Shown here: positions 1-10,321 of the stretch, in pieces
How positions within the stretch are numbered: the stretch's first letter is position 1
Layout: each line of letters begins with the position of its first letter
Assembly: GCA_944990035.1 (NCBI GenBank)
Contig: CALYLX010000113.1
Location: 372,001 to 436,000 of the forward strand
Source: Clitopilus passeckerianus
Taxonomy: Eukaryota > Basidiomycota > Agaricomycetes > Agaricales > Entolomataceae
DNA length: 64,000 bases
Reading direction: 5' to 3'
Position numbers and translations under genes: made by a program
The notes under the pieces: model-generated
The model's input: only the letters and a program-made list of their open reading frames with translations
Databases searched by the model: none
Told to the model about the DNA's origin: nothing

Positions 1-599
1 CTGCCGTTTCTTCGGAGAGACGATTTGGCCTGATAATTGAGACTTCATAGGTGATGTACATGATTATCCGAGGGTTTTATGTCTGCACTTCTCGTCACTG
101 GTAGATACACACGTTCGAGACGTCAGCCTTTGTTAGATGGCCAGTACTGAAATGAACCCTGCCTCGATAGTTTTCACATTGCCCTATTTGCTGTCATTTT
201 GTGAAGTTGCCTCCCAAAACGGTGGTGTTGGTATGGAAGTAATGTTAGTTGGTAATGCGTAACGTGGTCCCAGTGGAAGTACGTTTCGTACGATGATGTG
301 AGGCAAGAGCTTTGCGACCGAGGATCCCCTGAGGTTGTCGAAACGAACGACCTGAGGTTGTCCAAGCGCTGAGTCGTCTTGAAAAACACTCTGAAATGAT
401 ACAGCGTTGGTTTAAGCAGGCCAAAGGTTGAGAAAGGCTAGTATCTCACCGATGTTGGGTGACTTGCGGTGCAGAAGCGGACCCCACATTTGTTGGGTAA
501 TAACTTGACAGCTAACAGACAGGTGAGAGATCAACCCTACAGAGTTACTGTGCTCAGATTCCCAGGATTTTTTCCTAACGCCAAGGCTTGTACTGAAGT

Positions 600-1392
600 C
601 AGTCACGAACCATCGAATCTCCTGCAATTGGGAACATTGGAAGACGGATGAGTTCCCAATGTTGAGGAAACTCCGTCGCCAGAAAAAGCTGGGATATGTT
701 GGGAAAACTTGACAGGAGCTGTGGTTCTGGGCTCGATGTGACCAGAGTACGCACACCAATGAATGTTTTGCCACTGAATGGCGCCCAATGTGCTGCAGAC
801 ATCCTTTGGCCCAAGATCTGGACAGTATGAAGATTAGGATAGAGGGCAAGGCAGCGTACAAGCTCCTTCAGAACTGATTTAGCCGAGTAATGGGTTATGA
901 ACACATTGACAACTCTAGAATTTATTTCTGAGTCCAAACGTTAATCTGTTACTAACCGAACATGTGTGCCGAGTGAGGGGTTTCTAACGGTGGAAATTTC
1001 GAGTTGTTGGACAAGTTCAGTGGCCATGTCGCGAACCCACGGTCCAGACGATGATCCTAGCCTTCCATTTACCCCCTTATAATAACGACTGGCACACACT
1101 TCGATCCTTGACCAAAGGATCGGCAGGAAAACCTGGCGAAGGTTTTGACAAAGCTGGACCATCGCGACTAGGGCCTCCCTTCTTTCCCGCGTTTCAGAAG
1201 CAAAACGCTGGTTAGTACATGGTATCGGGAGAGATGGCAAGTATGCTGATGGCTGGTTTTCGGACCCTGTCCGCCGTGACAGTCATGTTGCAACGACCCA
1301 TCACGTGGGGGCGGGAATATGATAATTCGGAATTCCCGAATCCGAAACACTACTAAACTTCGATTTTTGACAAGCTTGGCAACTGCGTTCAA
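600..1392 (-). pseudogene. F-box-like family relic, frame-disrupted
   Basis: On the minus strand a stretch encodes QNLRQVFLPILWSRIEV, then about 55 open codons, then (after a frame change near 945) NLHTVQILGQRMSAAHW and a run of LRR-like text ending near 600. The order (post-F-box helix, 'vfLPiLWsrIeV', then 'YPNLHTVQI' and leucine-rich units) resembles the large Agaricomycete F-box/LRR-like families. The frame is broken by a stop around 940-945, where the expected linker to the next segment lies in another frame, and the region before 1240 gives no clean F-box exon. I read it as a decayed copy rather than an intron-rich intact gene. Family assignment is by remembered similarity only. Confidence 0.4.
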
Positions 1393-2304
1393 GAAGAATT
1401 CTTCCCAATCGGACAGAGTACTAAGCTATTCCTGGTAGGCGACGAGCTGTTCATGGAGTGCCTTGAACCTTCATTCTCGCTCAATCCTATAATAGCTAGT
1501 AAGTAGTCCGTCGTACGGCATCCTCATCTCTGCATTTGACCATCGTCTTGCTATTTGTGGTCAGCCCGACGTGGTGCTACGTATTTGACAAAGACACTCC
1601 CTTACCAAGAAACCAATGCAAATTCAAACGTTATAGGTTGTGCTTGGCAAATCACCGGTGTCTCTAGTTACATGAAGGTGGGCTGGGCGCTAGTGCAGAG
1701 GGGCTGCTGCCTGCATCATGGATTTCACGATTCTAAATCTCTGCTACCCGATGCTCTGTATAGATAGTCGGCATTTTTACAAACGATATGAGTGAAATCA
1801 TGACGCCTTTAAATAAAACCTCTTTACGGTGATTCTGAACTCGGTGAAAGTTTGGGGGTGCTTTCAAGAGCATCTCCATTCTCCTGTCAAAGTTCTTGGA
1901 AAAATGTTGAAGAGCCTCGGTCGCCGAGCATAGTTGAGCACAGCTATCGCTAATAAGCATGACTGAAGGCATATGTAATTCAACGCACAATACATTCAAC
2001 TGACGACTGGTTGCTACTTCGACCTGAAACTGCATACATAGTGCAATGGAGACATCCCAAGTTTCAAACTTGTTTACATGTGGTGGAAAAATGGTGGACC
2101 TGAGCCCAACGGGGGTAAGACATTACGGATGATCTAGAAAACAGTGAAGGGAGGAGATGGAGAAGCAATAGATACTAAGCGAAAAGGGGAGAGGTTATGT
2201 GAGTAATATTGTAGTTCATGTGCAAAAAACACGTTTCTAGGGTTGAAAAGATTTGGTAGCTGGAGGAAAAGATCTGAGGAGATCGATAGAGGGTTGCGAA
2301 ACAA
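1393..2304. other. Intergenic, no gene seen
   Basis: Only short unsupported open frames. The longest is a 100-codon minus-strand frame at 1733-2035, with no family resemblance and no splice partners that I could join to it. Confidence 0.4.
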
Positions 2305-2913
2305 TCATCGCAGTTTGACGGCGAAGCCCCTGCAAAGATCTCGTCAATTACGCCCGGCCCGACAGAGCTTTCAGTGAGTCTTACCTGATTGCCTGGAACT
2401 TCGTGAGGAATGACCGCAGCGGGGCCTTTTCAACCTTTTCGGAGAGTTCGAAGTTTGGCACCTTTTCCTCAGGTTCGGAGGGAGCAGAGGTGGGCGCTTG
2501 AATGAAGAACATCTGGTCTGTGACGATTGGTGCATGATGATCGGGTTGGTCTGTATGAAAGATTCATGTCATTTCTTCCACTGAAGGATAGATTTCTACT
2601 TACCGAAGACGAACATTCGACTCTCGCCATCACGTTCGGGAGTGATCACGTCAGATACTCTCAAGGGAGATGCTTTTGTTCCAAGACCTCGAGCGGCTAT
2701 GGAGTGAAGAGGATTCGGGGCTGGCTTGGCCGCTGAGCGAGACCTCTTCAGCTTCATCCCATGCTCTTCGAATACGTGGGGAGCGAGCCCACTTATGATC
2801 TCTTTTGGGGTTGGCTTAAACTTCGTAAAGGCAACTGCCGTCGACGAAGGATCCTGCACCACGGTGACCCGCAGGGAGGTGACTTGAACAGACTCTATCA
2901 TGGCGGAAGACAT
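2305..2913 (-). CDS. Unknown small protein, three exons
   Basis: Not recognised. Three exons join in frame. Exon 1 (2913 to about 2602) opens with MSSAMIESVQ. A roughly 50-bp intron starts GTAAGTAG, exon 2 carries QMFFIQAPTSAPSEPEEK, and a third short exon after GTAAGACT..TTTGCAG ends with GFAVKLR and TGA. The product is about 165 residues, mildly basic in its first half and Ser/Pro/Glu-rich later, with no signal peptide or membrane segment. Textbook splice sites and continuous frame support a real gene. The first ATG was chosen; a second in-frame ATG lies four codons on. No function can be proposed. Confidence 0.6.
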
Positions 2914-4609
2914 CCCTCTAAGCGACTTTCTGTTCTAGAGCGAGCAGGACCAGTCGGTAGTGGTAGTGGGCCGGTAGGGGAGAGGAAGTTCGAAGTGACG
3001 AACGTTGTCCAGGTTGCTGGTATTTCTACTATCCACAAGGCTGTTCCTCCGTATAGAGTGGAACCAGGATAGGATATTGGATCAAGGCACGATCCGTAAA
3101 AGAACGCTTGCCAGAGCCGCACGCTTGCAGTATGGGAATAGGCGCATGCGGCTGTGGCAAAGGTTGTCCATTAGGTGCAAGAGATGTAAGTGCTTTCTGA
3201 ACATTCAATCATTGCGATTGCTGCGTCGTAGCAGGGCGTAGCTTCTAGCGGGGATCTACGTGGGTCTGGAAGCTGCATTCAGATCATGATAGGTCTAAAT
3301 GACTAGGATGGCGTTCCTCATACGGTATATGGCGAGCAAAGAAGTGTTTTCGTGAATGCACAGTCGATCGTAGTGACATGAGGAGACCAAGTGAGCATGA
3401 TGGTGTGTCGCCTCCAAAATCCGGAGTTTGACAAACAACAAAGATCACAACATTCGCGACTTGCCTCCATCATTCTCGACCCATTCTCGCTTTCAATCGC
3501 GACTATGCTCAGCATGCTGCGCTCTGGAAATAGGCACAAATTCAGCAAACATAACGTTTATTCTTGATGTGGCTATCCCCGACATCCAGGGTTTCCTTCG
3601 GGGTGTTCGAGTGAGGGTCAAGCAGTTTTACCGCATTCTCCATTGGCTCGACTGGAATCAAGGATGTGCAGAGGGCAATGTGGTTTTGCTCAGTCTCTCA
3701 TCGATTATGCGGCCATGATGATCTACACTCAATGGAATGACCTGGATAAACATCTCGAAGTCATGGCCACGTTCCTTCTCGTCCCTGGAATATGACCTAG
3801 CCATGATGTCCATCGACAACTTTTAGTATTGGGACCTTGAGGTGTCTGGAGAATCTCTTCGCCTGGGGTCAGAACGTGAAATCATAACACGACGAAGGAA
3901 GACCCGACCGGTTGTCTTCACGATTCCCCTTGGCATTCAAAATGTGCAGTCAGCTGCAATGCTCTGCTGATTGACGTTGACGCTGACAGCGCGCCGAAAC
4001 ATTTCTCGAAGAGTCTATATGAGCTGTTTTGTGAAATTTGCCGCGTTTTCACCGCAAAGTCATTGTCTCCTCATAGAATTTGGAAAGCATATGTTCCCGT
4101 CGGTGACAGCTGTTGACACCGACTCCCCTCGGCACGGGCATTGCCATACCATAGGCTCCATTCTGCTACTTCACGATCGAATCTGCAAGTAAATGGGCAA
4201 ACGAATGAGCGCTCTCAGCCACAGGTCGAGAATGAAGTTTGAAATCCGAGGAACAACTTCACTCTCCAAATGACGACGGGCCGGCTGCAACTGGTGGAAG
4301 AAACGAGAGGCATGAAACCGGGCCCGAGATTCGAGGGCCAACCCTAGGCTGTCAAAGGAATACTATTAAGTAGCATGTGTGCGAATTAGACATTATCTTC
4401 GGTGGGCCGATCTTATGTCAAGGCTCGCTAGCCTCAATTCATCTGTCAAAGTCCTAATGATGGTTGGAGTCGTAATCATGTGTGCAATCAACATATGGTA
4501 CAAGTAATACAAAGTTGTAGTCTCGCCTGCTGCGTCGTGTCTCCCTTCTAGAATTTACCGCGCTTCAACCTTTGCTTGGGGTTGGCCTCTTGCGATGCTC
4601 TGTGACAGT
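2914..4609. other. Intergenic, possible decayed coding on minus strand
   Basis: No complete gene. Minus-strand fragments such as SKFYEETMTLR (around 4070) and DEKERGHDFEMFIQVIPL (around 3760) look protein-like but are separated by stops and frame changes. I could not assign them to a family. Confidence 0.3.
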
Positions 4610-5647
4610 TCAGTCCTCAGTGACGTGCCCGAGGTCAGAATTGAAATCGACCCACTTTCGGTTCTTCCCTTTCAATGCCTCTGGAGGCTCATCAACATCC
4701 ATTGCGTCGGGCTTCTCAATTACAGTGCCTTTTCTGCCACCCTCGCTTATGCCAAGACTCTTGTTCTTCTGTTTATCATACACTTCCTTGAGGGTAGCTT
4801 GGAGGTGGGCCTCGTATCGCTTCTCCTTAGCCTTCTCCGCCTCGTTGAGCGCGCTTATCTCTGAGATCTTATCGTCCAATGTTTGGAGTACGGCAGTCGT
4901 TGTGGAAGCCCTTGAAGAGAAATCAGCCGACATTCGGACGAGTCCGCATGGAAAGAATGTACCAGTTCTGCAATGCGGAAAGAATCTCCTCCAGCTTCCC
5001 AGGTTCTAAATCACGACCCATCGTGTACTCCACTTCTAACTGCTGCTCCTTCTGATCGAGCTTGCCCCGCAATATGTCGAGATAGATGGCATCAATAATG
5101 AGATCCTCCAGATCGCGTATCGTAGGCATGTCAAGAGCTTTGAGCAGGTCAGAGTAAGGAAGAATCTAGCAGTTAAATTAGACAGGGCAAATGTAACGTC
5201 TGTGAGGTTCTCATACGCGTCGTTCAGCAGCAAGTGTCACGATAGAGAGATGCTTCAGCTTGGTGGTTTGCGCGGCATTCAAAGGAGGTAAAGCATCCTT
5301 GTGGCCTGAGAGATCGGTCAGAAATGATAAGACAGAGATTCATACATGCGACTCACTAACGTAATCCTGGTAGGTTTTGTAGGCAAAGAGTTGAAGCAGT
5401 GATATGAATTTCTCGTGTTGTTCATTTTTGGCGAGCTAGATTAAGTTTCAGTCCCGGGGTTGCTTGATTAACCTGCCATCTTTCGTACATCTTGAATATT
5501 TGCAAGTTCCAGCAGCTCAGAAAACACAAAGACCCCTGGTGCAGCTGTTGCATCCTGAATCAGTTTGGCGGCTGCAGCGCCTTTCGCCGATTTTGCCATC
5601 AGCAAGAAGGGTTCAAGTTTCGCGGAGAAGTTGCTGCCTAGTTCCAT
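4610..5647 (-). CDS. CSN7: COP9 signalosome subunit 7 (PCI domain)
   Basis: Subunit of the COP9 signalosome, which removes Nedd8 from cullin-RING ubiquitin ligases. Five exons can be joined. The N-terminal helices start MELGSNFSAKLEPFLLMAKS, then come FSELLELANIQD, EKFISLLQLFAYKTYQDY and TKLKHLSIVTLAAERR. The diagnostic PCI winged-helix part is IRDLEDLIIDAIYLDILRGK followed by LDQKEQQLEVEYTMGRDL, a close match to CSN7 and distinct from eIF3m. An intron starting GTACATTC then leads to a coiled-coil tail ending in NSDLGHVTED. Total is about 270 residues, normal for CSN7. Identification is confident; exon ends are inferred from phase, and the first donor is taken as the GTACGA after NIQD because the later GTTAAT donor breaks the frame. 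Confidence 0.9.
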
Positions 5648-6266
5648 AATGAGACGCTATAGCCGCGAAAGGGTATTAGAGGTGGTCGTAATCGTGCTGG
5701 TCGCTGTTCTCGACGGTGGCGGCGTCACAAGAGACGATTACTGACTGAGAGCCCTAGATCCTAACACACAACAACACATTGGCGGCACTGAATTCCGAAA
5801 GTGGCACTCTTGTGGTTTGTCACAAACTTTTGAGGTGGCTTGGCTTTCCAGCTTTCTGTGACTGAAGCACTCTCTTTGGCTCATGTGAAGCAGACACAAG
5901 AGTTGTGCTCATATCCGATAATAATTAGGAGGTTACCCATGCACGTTACCATACCCTCCAGTTGTTGCAACTGCCATCAGCACCCCACAAGCTACGACTG
6001 GCTTAGAGTACTTACCACCACGAGGTGATCGCACTCTTTGAGAGGTTCTTGAAACTATTCAAAACCTTGACTCGAGGTAATACACTTGATACCACAACCT
6101 CGGTGGTGATTATGATGGTCGTTCTTGGTCGAAAAAGCGTCTCCTTGCCCTTGCCGAATACAACACGACCATCATTTGGTTACGACAACGACTTGCAGTC
6201 TTGCACAAGGTCTTAGAAATTGTATGGACCTAGCTCACGCTGTACATACTACCTGCACCGTAACTC
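5648..6266. other. Intergenic between CSN7 and expansin-like gene
   Basis: Shared divergent upstream region of CSN7 and the first expansin-like gene. No ORF of note. Confidence 0.4.
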
Positions 6267-6276
6267 TATATAAAAA
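6267..6276 (+). promoter_or_regulatory. TATA box of expansin-like gene 1
   Basis: TATATAAAAA sits about 70 bp upstream of the ATG at 6348, the usual distance for a short fungal leader. Seen directly; function inferred. Confidence 0.6.
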
Positions 6277-6347
6277 GCTACACACCGACAGTTGAATCCT
6301 TCACGGTCTAATACCAACTCCTTGATCCTCACGCAGCTGCTAGCAGC

Positions 6348-7104
6348 ATGGTTTCTTATCCCTCCATTTTCATTGTATTCCTCGCTTTCCGTTTTGCGTA
6401 TGCTAACACGGGAGAAGGTGTGTAGGTGTATGAATATAGTCAAAGGTCGAACTTGCTGATTATGTCCCCAGTTACATTCTACGACCCAGGTTGGTCCATC
6501 CCTTCAAGATAAAGATAATCACTGAAGAGGATCAGGTCTTGGCGCTTGTGGAATCATTAACACGTCTACTGATCTCATCGCGGCGGTGTCTCACCAATTC
6601 TTCGATACATTCCCGTGAGTCAAGCACCCTAATGTTCCCGCCGACCAATAAACTAAGCCGTCTGATACGTTAGTGGTGCAACCCCAAACCCGAACTTGTA
6701 AGTCGACGTTACAACCTCATTTCATCTCATCCCAGTCATCTCACAATCCATGGTCACCCAGAAACCCTGTCTGCAACAAACGGTTGACCGCCCAGTGTAA
6801 GCTTGTCTCTACTTATCCAGAAAACTAACCTCACCTCAGGTTTCTTCTTCCTTCTTCCTCAGATCAAGGAAAGTCAGTGACGGTTACCGTTACTGATAAA
6901 TGTCCTGGTTGCCCCGGATTGTTCGACCTCGATCTCTCACCAGCTGCCTTCCAACAGCTGGGAGACCCACTGGTGGGTCGTTTGGCAGGCGTGACTTGGG
7001 ATTTCGTAGACGGAAAAGCGGCGAGAGATATGCAACTGGATATCTTAGAGAAAGGGAAGAACGTATCTCATCGGATGATTAGGCGCGGAATTATATCTCG
7101 TTAG
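6348..7104 (+). CDS. Secreted expansin-like / RlpA-like double-psi beta-barrel protein, copy 1
   Basis: Small secreted protein of the DPBB (expansin/barwin/RlpA-like) class, which binds or loosens cell-wall polysaccharide in other members; the substrate here is unknown. Starts MVSYPSIFIVFLAFRFAYA (signal peptide). Short exons then give VTFYDPG, LGACGIINTSTDLIAAVSHQ, a piece with PVCNKRLTAQ, and the barrel core SVTVTVTDKCPGCPGLFDLD with LSPAAFQQLGDPLVGRLAGV and TWDF. The conserved GACG, CNK and DKCPGC cysteines are all present. Family members usually stop just after the 'W-x-F' strand; here the frame runs on about 30 codons (DGKAARDMQ...) to TAG at 7102, which looks like stop loss or a different last junction. 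Neighbour copy 2 lies 750 bp downstream on the same strand. Confidence 0.8.
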
Positions 7105-7855
7105 CTTGGATTCAGATCACTTTGAACCTAACTCGGCGTCGAATGTTGAAGTTCTCTGGCGAGAGGATGCCATCTCAGCATTCCTTATTACATTGTCCTC
7201 TCTCGATTACTGTATTTCTACTGGCGCGATCCGACCTACTCACAAGAAAGCTTCCGTTGATCGTTGTGAAGGCGCATCTCCTCATCCACAAAGTCGATCA
7301 TCAGGTACTGGCGGCCTTCTGTCGGAATCTGTCCTCTTCCGCTTCTCACTCCTGGGAATGAAGAGTTTCAGATGCATGTGGCTCAGTACTTCCCTCACAA
7401 CCGCGCGCTCTGAGCTACCCTTAGATTGTCGGCCTCACCGTGTGCTCCTAAATCCCCGGACTTTAAGTTGCACGCTTTTTATCCTTTACCTATCAACCAA
7501 GAACAACCTGGGCGCTTTAGGTCTTCTTTGATGGATCTCAGAACTGTGACGCTCACAACTTCACTCCTTTACCTGCGTTGTAAAGTCCAGTGTGGCGGCA
7601 ACTACTTCGGAAGGCTTTCTGATTGTTGAGGCTACATAGAAATCCGAGGATTTGACATATCTATCTCATCAACGTCAATTTTCGCGTCCCCCACGGAGTC
7701 TAGGAGATTATGTTACGAAGCGGGCAGGGATGAGGGAGGTTGATTCGCGCTCGTTCGATGTGCCTGGAGACGGCAAGAGAGGGCAATTATAAGCAATCGC
7801 ATGGCCAAGCTGCGAGATCTCAGGAGTCCCCGCGTTCAATCTCCAAATTATTGCT
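7105..7855. other. Intergenic between the two expansin-like genes
   Basis: Open frames here (up to 141 codons from 7106) have no signal sequence or family resemblance. The region holds the 3' end of copy 1 and the promoter of copy 2. Confidence 0.35.
7787..7794 (+). promoter_or_regulatory. TATA-like element of expansin-like gene 2
   Basis: ATTATAAG about 65 bp upstream of the ATG at 7856. Weaker than the box of copy 1. Confidence 0.35.
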
Positions 7856-8375
7856 ATGAAATTCATCCCTCAACTCGCTGTTATCTCTGTCGTCACTGAG
7901 CTTGCATTAGCCTTCAGTGGAACAGGTGCGTCGTATGGCTCCCTTTGACGACAGCGGTTTATGACAACTTATTCTCTTCCAGTCCATCCCTATTCACCAG
8001 ACTTGGGCGCGTGTGGAAGTTGGAACACCCCTAGCGACTACGTTGCCGCGGTCTCAACACTTGACTACGCTAATGGTGCAAAGTGAGCTGTTAAATGCCA
8101 TCTCTATCAACCTCAAACGATTTACTCAAAGGTTGGGATGTCTAGCTGCGGAAAGAAGATACAGGTCACCTGTAAGTATTCTCAGCGTGCCTCGGAACTA
8201 CCAGCGACTCAGTGCCAATTATGATCTAGATAACGGGAAAACCGTGACCGCTACAATTGCCGACACCTTCCCAGGTTATGGAAATACTCACGACCTTGAC
8301 CTCTCCACTGGAGCCTTCGAGCAACTAGCGAATTTAGCGGTTGGAACGATTGCAACCACTTGGGTGTTTGTTTGA
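7856..8375 (+). CDS. Secreted expansin-like double-psi beta-barrel protein, copy 2 (cysteine-poor core)
   Basis: Diverged paralogue of the upstream gene. Signal peptide MKFIPQLAVISVVTELALAF. Exons then give YSPDLGACGSWNTPSDYVAA, VSTLDYANGAK, VGMSSCGKKIQVT and YNGKTVTATIADTFPGYGNT, ending HDLDLSTGAFEQLANLAVGT with TTWVFV and TGA right after the last strand, the usual end for the family. Introns of about 50 bp start GTGCGT, GTGAGC and GTAAGT. The barrel motif that is DKCPGC in copy 1 is DTFPGY here, so two normally paired cysteines are gone, while GACG and SSCGKK remain. About 125 residues. It is likely folded and secreted, but its disulphide set and perhaps its binding differ. Confidence 0.8.
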
Positions 8376-8919
8376 GCATCGAGGGCCTAACAACACCGAA
8401 CAACGTACATGTAAATTGAATTGTGGTGCTCCTCGCCAACTATATATCACTATATAGGCTTTTGTCCAAGTAAAAATGGCTCGATTGTTCAGACCCCTCT
8501 TCTTTCTGAAGTTAACGCGTTTCTACGCGTAATACAGGTCCATTTTTATGTATCATGGTAGAAGAACATAGACTACAACTAATTGACATGTAAAACATGC
8601 TTTGAGAAGTTATATCTCTGGTCTACGCTGTCCTGATTAGCTCGGCATGTGGAGGTGATATGGGTGGTATGCCTCCCAACAGGCAGCCCAAAAATTCGCC
8701 ATAAAAAAGGTCGAATGTGAGCAGACCTGTACTTCTACCTGTAGTCCTGTTGCAAACAATATTTGCCAATTTCGAATGCAACAATTTAAACGAATCGGAG
8801 GAGAGGTCAAACCGCATCCCGTGAGAAAAAATGTAGACGCTAATTAAGCTCCGCCGTTTTCAGTCCTCGACCACTCCTTACGTTCCCTCGGCCATTGTTC
8901 ACCAGAAAAACAGCAAAGA
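8376..8919. other. Intergenic
   Basis: Nothing supported; the downstream end is the leader of the next gene. Confidence 0.4.
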
Positions 8920-9998
8920 ATGTCGCAGCAGATCAACTTTATGGTCCTCCAAGGGCGGAATACCGTTCCTTCACCGAAGGGGAAGAAGAAAAACGCACCA
9001 CAACAGCAGACAACCCTGGTCTCCTTGCCTGGTGTCACTGTCAGCAAAGGCAGCAAGAAGCGGACTCTCGGTATCGCAAATACATAAAGACGCGTCTTCA
9101 ATTCACTAAAACGCGTCAAATGTCATGATAGGCGCCCTCGACTTAACCGGCCCTCTTACCGTCTCCCCCGAGGTATGTCAGATCTGTCCATCAAGGCTTC
9201 TTGATTAGACGTCGAGTATGGGAAATGAATCCCTTTCCAGGTCGTTGAAGCTCTTAGAGCTCGTATTCTCGAGTTGGAAAATGAATTGGAGCAAACGCGA
9301 CCTACAAAGAGAGCCAAGACAAAAGCGGAAGAGGCTCCTGCTCCGGCGCCAGGACCATTAAAGGCCGCTCCTACCGCCGCAGATAAGAAGGCCGATACGA
9401 AAAAGCTGAAAGCGCAATTGAAGAAGGTCTTTGATAGGTATGCATTCGTTCTCTACAGAGACCAAAAGACTCACAAGTACATGGGTCATCAGGCTCAAGA
9501 AAGAATGCAAATCCGATACCAACAAATTCCAAGGCTTGCCAAAGACAATCAAATTTGACGAGTTGTATAGCGAAGAGGATTTCCATACGATGTTTGACGG
9601 GAAGGGCCTCCTCATTCAGCCTACTCGTCAGAATAAGCCGAACAGTGTCGTGCATATAATCGATTTTGTATGTCTTGTATTTTTCACATGTGTCATCGAC
9701 TGTGACTGAGCCCACGTCCGGTCAGCCGACTAAACAAGTCGTTCAAGACTTCTTCGGGAGTGAACTCAAAGAATTGAAAGGAAATACTTGGACTGTCGGT
9801 GGTACGTTAACAATCTTTCTGCCTCTGCTCCTTTCATGACTCTCATCGTCTTTGGTAGGCGGCCCAAGGTTTGCGAAGTCACTCAAGATCGGGCCCTGCG
9901 ACGTCGAAATCCAGTCTTTCGAGATTAATTGGTCGAAGAATAACCTGAAGTGCACCTTCAAATCCATCTCAGACTACAATTTCGGTTCCTGGTGGTAA
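8920..9998 (+). CDS. Unknown nuclear-looking protein with basic coiled coil
   Basis: Not recognised, but the exon chain is clean. It starts MSQQINFMVLQGRNTVPSPK, then a KKRTLG|ALDLTGPLTVSPE junction across an intron GTATCG..ATAG, a heptad-like stretch ALRARILELENELEQ, and a Lys/Ala/Pro-rich segment (KRAKTKAEEAPAPAPGP) resembling a nuclear localisation signal. The C-terminal globular part reads NKFQGLPKTIKFDELYSEED, then PNSVVHIIDF, QDFFGSELKELKGNTWTVGG and a final SDYNFGSWW plus TAA. Five introns, all GT..AG. About 240-250 residues. The conserved-looking aromatic C-terminus suggests a fungal protein family with no function known to me. Confidence 0.65.
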
Positions 9999-10321
9999 AA
10001 TGACATCAAAGGAATCCGAAAAATCTTCTCTTTCTCGCGTTTTATACAGATACTACCTATCTAGTTTACCTTATTGTTCCTCTTACTTACTACATTTTAT
10101 ACCCGCTCTTCAAAGGCTTGTTCCCACTCACTCTACGTCTACCAAATGTACCTTCTCCTCTTCGCAGAATAATATCACTAAAAATGCGGGTTGTGGACAA
10201 CACAATCAAAACTCGAATATATTTCGTAACAGATCCCATAAAGCGTACTCGTAAACGTCCGGTCCGATATCAACGAGTCCATGGCCGTGAAACGGAAGAG
10301 ATTTCTGACGCATCCCCAAAC
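9999..10321. other. Convergent intergenic
   Basis: Between the 3' ends of the preceding and following genes. No further feature seen. Confidence 0.4.
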
